Source of the DNA: Oscillospiraceae bacterium Zagget6
GTDB lineage: Bacteria; Bacillota; Clostridia; Oscillospirales; Oscillospiraceae
Assembly (NCBI GenBank): GCA_001941075.1
Contig: MSHH01000064.1
Coordinates: 1-64,000 of the forward strand
Direction: 5' to 3'
DNA: 64,000 nt
Below, one piece after another: positions 7,669 to 15,180 of this stretch. Made by a program: the position numbers and the translations under genes. Position 1 is the stretch's first letter, and every line of letters starts with the position of its first letter. The notes under the pieces were generated by a model that saw nothing but the letters and a program-made list of their open reading frames with translations, did not search any database and was not told the origin of the DNA.

Positions 7669-8529
7669 TTACTCCTTGTCCCTTTCGTTCAGCAGACGGT
7701 AGATTTCTTCGGCGCACTCCTCCACAGAGAGGGCGTCCACCGGCACATCCAGCCCCGCCTGGTTCAATTCATATAATAACCCCACCGTGTCCGGCACGGT
7801 CAGGCCGATGGCTTTCAGCTTGTCCACATGGCGGAACACCTGCCGGGGGGTGCCGTCGGCCACGATTTTGCCGTGGTCCATGACCACCAGCCGCTGGGCC
7901 TGAGACGCCTCGTCCATGTGGTGGGTAATGAGCACCACCGTGGTGTGCTGCTCCCGGTTCAGGCGGAGAATGGTCTCCATGACCTCCTCCCGGCCAATGG
8001 GGTCTAACATTGCCGTGGGTTCGTCCAGCACGATGCACTCCGGCTGCATGGCGATGACTCCGGCGATGGCCACCCGCTGCTTCTGCCCGCCGGAGAGCAG
8101 ATGAGGGGCGTGGCGGGCGTAGTCGCTCATGCCCACGATGGCAAGGGCGTCGTCCACCCGTCGGCGAATTTCCTCCGGGGGGATCCCAAGATTCTCCGGG
8201 GCGAAGGCGATGTCCTCCTCCACCACGTTAGCGACGATTTGGTTGTCCGGGTTCTGGAACACCATGCCCACCATGCGGTGGATGTCCATCCAGCGCTCCT
8301 CGTCGGCGGTGTCCACGCCGGAGACGTAGACCTTGCCCCCGGCGGGCAGCAAAATGGCGTTCATGTGCTTGGCGAGGGTGCTTTTGCCGCTGCCGTTGTG
8401 TCCCAGCACCGCCACGAAGCTGCCCTTTTCGATGTCCAGACTCACGTCGTCCAGCACCACCGGGGCCACCCCCTCCTCCGTGGTGTAGGAGAAGGTAATA
8501 TGTTCCATTTGGATGATTGGCTCTGCCAT
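7669..8529 (-). CDS. ecfA1: ECF transporter ATPase EcfA1
   Basis: A 286-residue ABC ATPase with Walker A GHNGSGKST, Q-loop VFQNPDNQIVA (the EcfA1 form), signature LLSGGQKQRVAIAG, Walker B CIVLDEPTAMLD and H-loop LITHHMDEA. It is the first gene of ecfA1-ecfA2-ecfT on the minus strand. Upstream is a 160-base repeat element rather than another gene. It pairs with EcfA2 to hydrolyse ATP for vitamin uptake. Confidence 0.95.
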   Translation of the reverse strand: MAEPIIQMEHITFSYTTEEGVAPVVLDDVSLDIEKGSFVAVLGHNGSGKSTLAKHMNAILLPAGGKVYVSGVDTADEERWMDIHRMVGMVFQNPDNQIVANVVEEDIAFAPENLGIPPEEIRRRVDDALAIVGMSDYARHAPHLLSGGQKQRVAIAGVIAMQPECIVLDEPTAMLDPIGREEVMETILRLNREQHTTVVLITHHMDEASQAQRLVVMDHGKIVADGTPRQVFRHVDKLKAIGLTVPDTVGLLYELNQAGLDVPVDALSVEECAEEIYRLLNERDKE

Positions 8530-8551
8530 AGTTTGTTCCCTTCTGCTTTTT

Positions 8552-8712
8552 CAGCTCTTAGCTTTTAGCTTTTAGCCATTAGCTCAGCAGTCGCTAACTT
8601 TTTGCTGACATCGCCGTACAAACGGCTTGTTTTTGTGCCTTGCTTTCTTTTCAGCTGTCTGTTTTAGGTTTGCAGCACCTGACTAACAGCTAATAGCTAA
8701 CAACTAACAGCT
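8552..8712. repeat. MITE-like non-coding element with AGCTAA inverted arms
   Basis: The left arm (8552-8585, CTCTTAGCTTTTAGCTTTTA) and right arm (8683-8712, CTAACAGCTAATAGCTAACA) are inverted relative to each other. The interior ends in GGTTTGCAGCACCTGACTAACAGC, nearly the same as in the elements at 31363 and 60546. The element fills the whole gap between ecfA1 and the methyltransferase gene and has no coding content. Confidence 0.7.
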
Positions 8713-9575
8713 CACTTGGCGGACCAGCGGCCCGTGGCCCCGCAGGGCAGCGCCAGACCGGAGGCCGTCACCGGCAGCCCCAGCTCCTGAGACTCCGTGT
8801 GGCCGCCGTAGCGCTTGCCCACCAGCGTCTCCAGCAGATAGGTCAGCACCGAGGGAGCAAGGCCCGTGGTGTAGGAGTTGAGGATGATAAATTGGGGCCT
8901 GTCGCTGAGCACCTGCACCGCCAGCTCCAGGAAGGGATAGAGGTCGTCTTCCAGCTTCCACACCTCGCCGGATGGCCCCCGGCCATAGGAGGGCGGGTCC
9001 ATGATGAGTGCGTCGTATTTTCTGCCCCGGCGAATCTCCCGCTCCAGGAACTTGGCGCAGTCGTCCACGATCCAGCGGACGGGGGCCTTCTCCAGCCCGG
9101 AGAGGCGGGCGTTGTCCCTGGCCCAGGACACCATGCCCTTGGCCGCGTCCACGTGGCAGACGCTGGCTCCCGCCGCAGCGCAGGCCACGGTCGCCCCGCC
9201 GGTGTAGGCGAAGAGGTTCAGCACGTTGACGGGCCTTCCGGCGGCGCGGATCTGCTGCTGGGCGAAGTCCCAGTTGGCGGCCTGCTCCGGGAAGAGGCCG
9301 GTGTGCTTGAAGTTCATGGGTCCCACCTGGAAGGTCAGGTCGCCATAGGTCACGGTCCAGCGCTGGGGCAGCTTCTCCCGCTCCCAGTGTCCGCCGCCGC
9401 TCTTGCTGCGCTGATAGCGACCGTCTGGGCGCTTCCAGCCCCGGTGCGTCCGGGGGGTGTCCCAGATGGCCTGGGGGTCGGGCCGCACCAGCAGCTTGTC
9501 CCCCCAGCGCTCCAGCTTTTCGCCCCTGCCGCAGTCCAGCAGTTCATAGTCGTTCCAGCGATTTGCGATCCACAT
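8712..9575 (-). CDS. Class I SAM-dependent methyltransferase (RlmI/RlmK-like, no PUA domain)
   Basis: A 287-residue protein resembling the catalytic part of rRNA m5C methyltransferases. SAM-binding motif I is VLNLFAYTGGATVACAAAGA (about 117-136), the acidic motif II is VCHVDAAKGMVSWARDNARL, and the catalytic/binding loop is DALIMDPPSYGRG with the DPPSYGRG motif. HTGLFPEQAANWDF is typical of this family. The N-terminal PUA domain of RlmI is replaced by a shorter Trp-rich segment. Target RNA base is not determined. It is a single gene bordered by a repeat element downstream. Confidence 0.8.
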   Translation of the reverse strand: MWIANRWNDYELLDCGRGEKLERWGDKLLVRPDPQAIWDTPRTHRGWKRPDGRYQRSKSGGGHWEREKLPQRWTVTYGDLTFQVGPMNFKHTGLFPEQAANWDFAQQQIRAAGRPVNVLNLFAYTGGATVACAAAGASVCHVDAAKGMVSWARDNARLSGLEKAPVRWIVDDCAKFLEREIRRGRKYDALIMDPPSYGRGPSGEVWKLEDDLYPFLELAVQVLSDRPQFIILNSYTTGLAPSVLTYLLETLVGKRYGGHTESQELGLPVTASGLALPCGATGRWSAK

Positions 9576-9802
9576 ATCGACAATACTCCATCTTAGTCAA
9601 GTCTAACACCGTATTTTATCATTCTTCCGGTGTTCCGTCAATGAAAAGCAACCAAAATTCACAGAAATCCTCTGGCACGCCGGACACGGCTGCACACGGT
9701 TCAGACGACACAAAAACGATTCTGGTCAAAATTTGCACAAAACATCTTCACTGCCCAATGAAACCTTCGGAATTTTTTCGTATCATAACAGCATAGGACC
9801 CC

Positions 9803-9831
9803 TGGAAGGAAAACACCACCCGTGTTATAAT
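9803..9831 (+). promoter_or_regulatory. Promoter of the Mn riboswitch-ATPase unit
   Basis: A perfect TATAAT at 9826-9831, with only a poor -35 (TGGAAG, 9803-9808, 17-base spacing). It lies a few bases before the first hairpin of the leader RNA. Confidence 0.6.
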
Positions 9832-9843
9832 AATGTCAGCTGA

Positions 9844-10010
9844 ATAAACCGCCATGCGGTTTATCTGCGCGGCAAATTCCAATGAGGGAGTAGCAAGCGC
9901 ATTTTGCGTAGCAAGTCAACATACCCGTCCGATTTTCGGTCTGGCTTGTTTTAAATTGCGAGACTCATATACAGCTTCGAGTTGGCTGTATCTGGGCCTT
10001 TTCTTTTTCC
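9844..10010 (+). promoter_or_regulatory. yybP-ykoY manganese riboswitch leader
   Basis: A 9-bp hairpin (9844-9864) precedes the aptamer. The conserved yybP-ykoY elements are present in order: GAGGGAGTAGC (9884-9894), GTCAACATACC (9915-9925), a CGGTCTGGC arm and the closing GCGAGACT (9958-9965). After the aptamer come a hairpin ATACAGC...GCTGTAT (9968-9992) and a U-rich CCTTTTCTTTTT tract, a likely terminator-type expression platform. This class binds Mn2+ and turns on Mn exporters; the gene downstream is a P-type cation ATPase, which agrees. Class identity is established knowledge; the on/off mechanism here is inferred. Confidence 0.9.
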
Positions 10011-10080
10011 CGCCCGTCACCCCGCGAATCCGCACCCCGTCTACCCACCCTTCACCCATCAAAAAGGAGGACAAGAGCGT

Positions 10081-12732
10081 ATGCGTTACTACTGTGAAAA
10101 CAAAGAAAGCGTCCTGAACGAGCTTCGTTCCAGTGAAGCGGGCCTTGACCAGCAGGAGGCCGCAAAGCGGCTGGGACAAAACGGCAAAAACGCTCTGGAA
10201 GCGGCAAAGGGGAAATCCCTGATCCGCCGGTTCTTTGAGCAAATGGCAGACCCGATGATTATTATTCTCATCGTGGCGGCCATCGTCAGCGGCGTGCTGG
10301 CGGTGGTGGAGAATGACAGCTTTGCCGATGTCATTATCATCATCGCTGTGGTCATCGTCAACGCCGTGTTGGGCGTTTATCAGGAGAACAAGGCGGAAAA
10401 GGCCATCGAAGCGTTGCAAAAGATGTCCGCCGCCACCTCTAAAGTTCTGCGGGACGGCAGGGTGCAGACCATCCACAGCGAGGATTTGGTGGTGGGTGAC
10501 ATCATCCTGCTGGAGGCGGGGGACGCGGTGCCCGCCGACGCCCGCATTTTGGAAAGCGCCAGCTTGAAGGTGGAGGAATCCGCCCTGACCGGGGAGTCGG
10601 TGCCGGTGACGAAATTCATCGACCTCATTCAGCTGAAAGAGAACGAAACCGACGTTCCCCTGGCGGACCGGAAGAATATGCTCTATATGGGCGGCACCGT
10701 GGTCTACGGCAGAGGCATCGCCGTCGTCACCGCCACCGGCATGAACACCGAGATGGGTAAAATCGCCAGCGCCCTGGCCCAGGCCGAGGACGACCAGACC
10801 CCGCTCCAAATCAAGCTCAATCAGCTGTCGAAGGTTTTGACCTGGCTGGTGCTGGGCATTTGTGTGGTGGTGTTTGCCGTTCAGCTGCTCCGTGCGGGCA
10901 GCCTGACCGTCGATGTGGCGCTGGATTCCTTTATGATCGCCGTCTCTCTGGCGGTGGCCGCCATTCCAGAGGGGCTGGCAGCGGTGGTCACGGTAGTCCT
11001 TTCTATCGGCGTGACCAATATGTCCAAGCGCAACGCCATTATCCGCCGCCTGACCGCCGTGGAGACGCTTGGGTGCGCCCAGGTGATTTGCTCGGATAAG
11101 ACCGGCACGCTGACTCAGAATAAAATGACGGTGGTGGATGCCTACGGCCCGGACGAACAGCGGACGGCCACGGCGATGGCCCTCTGCTCTGACGCGGAGT
11201 TGGACGAGGACGGGCAGGTGACCGGCGAGCCGACGGAGGCCGCTCTGGTGGCCTGGGCCAACCAAATTGGCCTCGCCAAGCCGGATTTAAAGGCCCGGTA
11301 TGTGCGCCGGGGCGAAGCCCCCTTCGATTCCAACCGAAAGATGATGTCCACCGTCCACCAGACGGAGAACGGCATGGTTCAGTTCACCAAGGGCGCTGTG
11401 GATGTGGTCATTGGCCGGTGTACCCACTTTCTGAAGGACGGGCAGCCTGTCCCCATGACTGAGACAGACCGGGAGGCCATTCTCGCCGCCAACAAAGCCA
11501 TGGCAGACAAGGCTCTGCGGGTGCTGGCCTGCGCGGAGCGAGTGTGGAGCGAACCGCCGACGGACTGCGAGCCGGAGACGCTGGAGCAGCAGCTGTGCTT
11601 CGTGGGCCTCTGCGGGATGATCGACCCGGTGCGCCCGGAGGTACGAGACGCCATTGTGGAGTGCCGCGAGGCCGGCATCCGCCCCATCATGATCACCGGC
11701 GACCACATCGACACCGCCGTAGCCATCGCCAAAGAGCTGAACATCCTCACAGACGGGGCTTACGCCGTCACCGGCGCGCAGCTGGCCCAGATGGACGACG
11801 CGACCTTTGCCAGAGAGTTCCAGAACATCAGCGTGTACGCCCGGGTCCAGCCGGAGCAAAAGACCCGCATCGTCAACGCCTGGCGAGGCGCCGGATATGT
11901 GACGGCTATGACCGGCGACGGCGTCAACGACGCCCCCTCCATCAAGGCGGCGGACATCGGCGTGGGCATGGGCATCACCGGCACCGACGTGACCAAAAAC
12001 GTGGCCGACATGATTTTGGCGGACGACAACTTCGCCACCATCGTGAACGCGGTGGAGGAAGGGCGGCGCATCTACGACAACATCCGCAAGGCCATTCAGT
12101 TCCTGCTGGGGTCCAACCTGAGCGAGGTGCTGAGCATCTTCCTGGCCACGCTGATGGGCTTCACGATTTTGAAGCCGGTGCATCTGCTCTGGATCAATCT
12201 GGTCACCGACTGCTTCCCGGCGCTGGCTCTGGGGACAGAAAAGGCGGAGCAAAACGTCATGAAGCGCAAGCCCCGCAACCCCAAAGCGGGCATTTTCGCG
12301 GACGGACTGGGCGTAGACGTGCTCTATCAGGGGGCCGTTGTGACGGCGCTGACGCTGGCCTCCTACTTCATCGGCCACTTTATGGAGAGCGGCGTTTGGG
12401 CCATCACCAACAGCGCGGACGGCACTACCATGGCGTTTCTGACCATGTCCATGGCGGAGATCTTCCACAGCCTGAATATGCGCTCCCAGCGGCAGAGCAT
12501 CTTCTGCCTGGGTTCCCAGAACAAAATGCTTCTCATCGCAGCCGGGGCCTCTCTGGTGGCCACCACCCTTGTCTGTGAGGTGCCGGTACTGGCGGCAGCG
12601 TTTGAGTTCACCAGCGTGGAGTTGTCGGAGTACCTGATGGCCGCCCTTTTGGGTGTGCTCATTATCCCCATCGTGGAGATCGTCAAGCTGATCCAGCGGA
12701 ACTGCGGTAAGGAGAAACCGCTGACGAAATAA
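10081..12732 (+). CDS. P-type (type II) cation-transporting ATPase, probable Mn2+/Ca2+ exporter
   Basis: An 883-residue membrane ATPase. The start at 10081 follows AAGGAGG; an upstream in-frame ATG lies inside the riboswitch leader. Motifs: TGES (170-173) in the actuator domain, PEGLAAVVT (296-304) in TM4, phosphorylated Asp339 in CSDKTGTLTQNKM, KGAVD in the nucleotide domain, and MTGDGVNDAPSIKAADIG in the hinge. These define the P-IIA (SERCA-like) class, usually called Ca2+ ATPase. The Mn2+ riboswitch in front makes manganese export the best guess, as for such ATPases behind this riboswitch elsewhere. Full length, apparently intact. Confidence 0.93.
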   Translation: MRYYCENKESVLNELRSSEAGLDQQEAAKRLGQNGKNALEAAKGKSLIRRFFEQMADPMIIILIVAAIVSGVLAVVENDSFADVIIIIAVVIVNAVLGVYQENKAEKAIEALQKMSAATSKVLRDGRVQTIHSEDLVVGDIILLEAGDAVPADARILESASLKVEESALTGESVPVTKFIDLIQLKENETDVPLADRKNMLYMGGTVVYGRGIAVVTATGMNTEMGKIASALAQAEDDQTPLQIKLNQLSKVLTWLVLGICVVVFAVQLLRAGSLTVDVALDSFMIAVSLAVAAIPEGLAAVVTVVLSIGVTNMSKRNAIIRRLTAVETLGCAQVICSDKTGTLTQNKMTVVDAYGPDEQRTATAMALCSDAELDEDGQVTGEPTEAALVAWANQIGLAKPDLKARYVRRGEAPFDSNRKMMSTVHQTENGMVQFTKGAVDVVIGRCTHFLKDGQPVPMTETDREAILAANKAMADKALRVLACAERVWSEPPTDCEPETLEQQLCFVGLCGMIDPVRPEVRDAIVECREAGIRPIMITGDHIDTAVAIAKELNILTDGAYAVTGAQLAQMDDATFAREFQNISVYARVQPEQKTRIVNAWRGAGYVTAMTGDGVNDAPSIKAADIGVGMGITGTDVTKNVADMILADDNFATIVNAVEEGRRIYDNIRKAIQFLLGSNLSEVLSIFLATLMGFTILKPVHLLWINLVTDCFPALALGTEKAEQNVMKRKPRNPKAGIFADGLGVDVLYQGAVVTALTLASYFIGHFMESGVWAITNSADGTTMAFLTMSMAEIFHSLNMRSQRQSIFCLGSQNKMLLIAAGASLVATTLVCEVPVLAAAFEFTSVELSEYLMAALLGVLIIPIVEIVKLIQRNCGKEKPLTK

Positions 12733-12790
12733 GACCCGACAACCGAGCGGCGTCGCGCCCATACGGTTCGCTGGAAACACTTTCCTTTTG

Positions 12791-12850
12791 CAGGGACAGT
12801 CCCGCCGCCTTTCTGCTTCCTCCACGGGAGGGCTGTCCCTGACGATTTTT
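12791..12850 (+). terminator. ATPase terminator
   Basis: CAGGGACAG (12791-12799) pairs perfectly with CTGTCCCTG (12833-12841), with additional CCC/GGG pairing inside, followed by GATTTTT. It ends the ATPase transcript. Confidence 0.8.
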
Positions 12851-12871
12851 GGCCCCGGCTGGTTTGATATA

Positions 12872-13198
12872 GTCCCCTTAGAGTAGACACTCGAAAAAGC
12901 AAAAATTTCGAGGCTACACTAAGAGGGCTATTATTATGGCGAGAAGCAGTCGTAAGAACAAGAAATACAGTGCAGAACTGAAGTTCACAGACGCGCAGGA
13001 ATTGACAGATGCCATTGAGAATTACATCCAATTCTACAACACGAAACGATACCAAAAGCGGCTTAAGTGCATGACTCCTATGGAGTACCATGAAGAGTAT
13101 TATGCAACTGCTGCATAAAAAGATGGCCTCTGCCATGCGGCAAAGACCATCTCAAGCAAATCCTCTTTCGTTTTTTCACTGTCTACTTGACAGGGGGC
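12872..13198 (+). mobile_element. Internally deleted IS3-family (IS150-like) element
   Basis: The left end (GTCCCCTTAGAGTAGACACT from 12872) and the reverse complement of the right end (GCCCCCTGTCAAGTAGACAG from 13198) match as imperfect inverted repeats. Between them is only about 290 bases with a fused transposase remnant, where a complete IS3 element would be about 1.2-1.5 kb. No clear target duplication is visible (left flank TATA, right flank ACTT). It is a non-autonomous derivative that a related IS could mobilise. Confidence 0.75.
12936..13118 (+). pseudogene. IS3-family transposase remnant, OrfA start fused to OrfB end
   Basis: A 60-codon frame. Residues 1-16 (MARSSRKNKKYSAELK) look like the start of an IS3/IS150 OrfA HTH protein. 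Residues 20-60 (ELTDAIENYIQFYNTKRYQK, then LKCMTPMEYHEEY) are the typical end of the OrfB DDE integrase. Everything between, including all DDE residues, is deleted, leaving the frame open. It cannot be a transposase; whether the small fusion protein is made is unknown. Confidence 0.8.
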
Positions 13199-13280
13199 AC
13201 TTCAGAATCCCGCCCTGCGGTCTTATCTGCTTTTGGGGGAAAATGGATTTGGTGTCAGCGGGGGAGAAGGTGGGGGTTCC

Positions 13281-13790
13281 TCACCGTTGTCCCCCGTTGA
13301 ACAGCGACTCCGGCAGCCGCCGCACCACCTGTGCGCTGAGGATGCCAATCGCAAACCCCGCCGCCAAGCCGCTCCACCACAAAATCAGCAGATAATAGGA
13401 CACTCGCCAGGTGCCCAGCAGCACCATAGCGATGAGGATTTGCCCCACGTTGTGGGCGATGCCTCCCGCGATGCTCACCGTCAGCATTTTGAACTTCCCG
13501 GTGCGTTTCAGCAGAATCATCACCGCGCCGGAGAGCAGCCCCCCTGCGGCGGCGTACATCAGACTAAAGGCGTTGCCAAAGGTCATGGACACCAGCAGAA
13601 TCCGCAGCAGATTGATGATTATAGCGTCCCGGTCGCCCATGCGGTACAGGGCCACCATCACCACCAGGTTGGTCAGTCCCAACTTGACACCGGGGACGGC
13701 GAAAAACGCCGGGACCAGCGACTCCACATAGCTCAGCACCAGGGCCAGCGCAATCAGCAGACCGTATTGGGCCACCCGTCTGGTTTTCAT
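13281..13790 (-). CDS. Gx transporter family protein (HepT-like membrane subunit)
   Basis: A 169-residue membrane protein with about five TM segments. The start at 13790 (MKTRRVAQYGLLIALALVLS) follows GGAGGTGAGAGG. The sequence VPGVKLGLTNLVVMVALYRM and SLMYAAAGGLLSG matches the Gx transporter family, once named heptaprenyl diphosphate synthase component I, whose members resemble ECF S components. It sits 13 bases after the NusG-II gene, a pairing often seen in Clostridia. Substrate unknown. Confidence 0.8.
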   Translation of the reverse strand: MKTRRVAQYGLLIALALVLSYVESLVPAFFAVPGVKLGLTNLVVMVALYRMGDRDAIIINLLRILLVSMTFGNAFSLMYAAAGGLLSGAVMILLKRTGKFKMLTVSIAGGIAHNVGQILIAMVLLGTWRVSYYLLILWWSGLAAGFAIGILSAQVVRRLPESLFNGGQR

Positions 13791-13803
13791 CCTCTCACCT
13801 CCG

Positions 13804-14208
13804 TCACTTAGCCACTGCGTCCAGCGCCTGTTCGTCCTCGCCGCTGATTTCCACCACCACCCGGTTGGGCAGGCAGATGAGGCTGTCCCCGGCGTAGCTG
13901 ATCTTGCCCTGCTTGACACAGAGCTGGTCGGGGCAGTCGGCCTCCTCCATGTGAACGGTACCGTCCTCAATGACTACCAGGTTGGTGGTGCCGCCGTCCT
14001 CGCCCTGGACGGCGTAGGTGGCGTCCTCGTCCAGTGGGAGGGTGGCCACCACCTCGTTGTCCTGGCGGATGGTGACGGTCAGACCGTCGCTGGCGCTGTT
14101 CATCCGGGACAGCAGCACGAAGGCCGTCAGTCCCAGCCCCACCAGCACCAGCGCGGCCAGCAGGAGAAGGTCGTATCGTTTTTTAAGAGGCGTTTTGTGG
14201 TCGCGCAT
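13804..14208 (-). CDS. NusG domain II-containing membrane-anchored protein
   Basis: A 134-residue protein: basic N-terminus, one TM helix (residues 14-34, LLLLAALVLVGLGLTAFVLL), then an extracytoplasmic NusG-II beta domain with the diagnostic DCPDQLCVKQGKISYAGDS and LICLPNRVVVEI segments. Despite the name it has no NusG transcription role. The conserved two-Cys motif CPDQLC might form a disulfide. It is the first gene of a two-gene unit with the Gx transporter, suggesting an accessory role in cofactor or isoprenoid-related uptake; that is inference. Confidence 0.85.
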   Translation of the reverse strand: MRDHKTPLKKRYDLLLLAALVLVGLGLTAFVLLSRMNSASDGLTVTIRQDNEVVATLPLDEDATYAVQGEDGGTTNLVVIEDGTVHMEEADCPDQLCVKQGKISYAGDSLICLPNRVVVEISGEDEQALDAVAK

Positions 14209-14328
14209 AAAGTGGCTCCTTTTGTGGTTTAAACTGGCAGAAAAAACGGTATGGTTAGTCCCGGCTACCTCCGCCGCCTCTTAGTGTAACGGAAAAAGAG
14301 GCGCAATTCAAGAGGGTATGACGGATTT

Positions 14329-14865
14329 TCAGGTGATTTTCTCAAGATAGCGGGGAGGGACTGCCTTTGTCAGCCACACGCCGTTGACGCTCCGGTAGAA
14401 CCGGAACCCGTCCGCGTACATTTTGCCGCTGAGGACCCGGTACACCACTGGCCTGCCGTGGCGCTGGCCTACCGTTTTGGCCGTGTCGCAGTCTGCCGAG
14501 AGGTGGACGTACAGCCGGGACATGCGCAACAGCCCCTGTGCGTCGATAGAGGCGGTGAACTTTTGCCCCGTCCCGTGGTAAAGGATCTCCGGCGGCTCCA
14601 CCTCTTCCAGTTCCACATCTATGGGGATGGAGTGGCCCTGGTTGGCCCGGAGGAGGGTTTTGTCCTCGTTGAAGGAGTACCGCTGTTTTTTGTCCTCCCG
14701 AACGATTTGCTCCAGCGTCTCCATGGTCAGCGGGTGAGTGCGGCTGACCCCGGCAATCAGCTCGTCCACCTCCGCCCACCCGTGTTCGTCCAGGGTGATG
14801 CCGATGTCCTCTGGATGGTGGCGCAGAATCCGGCTCAAATATTTGCTGGTGTTTTTCAGAGACAT
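14329..14865 (-). CDS. kptA: RNA 2'-phosphotransferase KptA/Tpt1
   Basis: A 178-residue protein. It removes a 2'-phosphate from RNA using NAD+, giving ADP-ribose 1'',2''-cyclic phosphate. The start at 14865 (MSLKNTSKYLSRILRHHPED) is chosen because the earlier ATG at 14880 overlaps the GGAGGG ribosome site. Family blocks: SKYLSRILRHHPE, LLRANQGHSIPID, ILYHGTG, LYVHLSAD and RPVVYRVLSGKMYADGF. Bacterial KptA has no known tRNA splicing substrate, so its role is open. It stands alone, divergent from the aminotransferase operon. Confidence 0.92.
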   Translation of the reverse strand: MSLKNTSKYLSRILRHHPEDIGITLDEHGWAEVDELIAGVSRTHPLTMETLEQIVREDKKQRYSFNEDKTLLRANQGHSIPIDVELEEVEPPEILYHGTGQKFTASIDAQGLLRMSRLYVHLSADCDTAKTVGQRHGRPVVYRVLSGKMYADGFRFYRSVNGVWLTKAVPPRYLEKIT

Positions 14866-14949
14866 GGTTTCACCCTCCATCTGTGCTGTCAGCGACCTCG
14901 ATTTAGCGCGAAAACTGAAAAAAGGGCGGCTCGGCGCAATGGTTTGTGC

Positions 14950-14978
14950 TTGACTGATTTGGTGCGATAGTTTATGCT
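14950..14978 (+). promoter_or_regulatory. Promoter of the aminotransferase operon
   Basis: TTGACT (14950-14955), 17-base spacer, TATGCT (14973-14978). The roughly 200-base leader after it contains the palindromic repeat at 15079-15148. Confidence 0.55.
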
Positions 14979-15078
14979 ATCATTGTTACGATAAAAAAGC
15001 AAGGGCAACCCTTGAGAATTGAAAACTGGCGATTCCTTTGAATCAGAACAACATTATTTGAAAATATTACCATACACC

Positions 15079-15148
15079 TGTAAGGGCGGCCCGGGGCCGC
15101 CCGAAAACAGAACGCAAAATCTGCGGGCGGCGGAGCGCTGCCCCTACA
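15079..15148. repeat. Palindromic GC-rich intergenic repeat
   Basis: The outer ends TGTAAGGGCGGC (15079) and GCTGCCCCTACA (15148) are imperfect inverted repeats. Inside, GGGCGGCC-CGG-GGCCGCCC (15083-15101) is a perfect 8-bp hairpin. It lies in the 5' leader of the aminotransferase gene and does not code. Confidence 0.6.
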
Positions 15149-15180
15149 CATACAGAATCAAAAAAGAGAGGGAGTTTCAA

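Noticed and set aside
8552..8712. CRISPR-like array of short repeats (AGCTAA units)
   Set aside because: The units are degenerate, of uneven spacing and arranged as inverted arms with no unique spacers; no cas genes are present. No CRISPR array was seen anywhere in the window.
9916..12825. Long minus-strand frames opposite the P-type ATPase
   Set aside because: Shadow frames; the plus strand has all ATPase motifs, ribosome site and riboswitch.
14329..14865. KptA as part of a toxin-antitoxin or RNA-repair cassette
   Set aside because: No ligase, nuclease or antitoxin gene is next to it; it stands alone with its own region.
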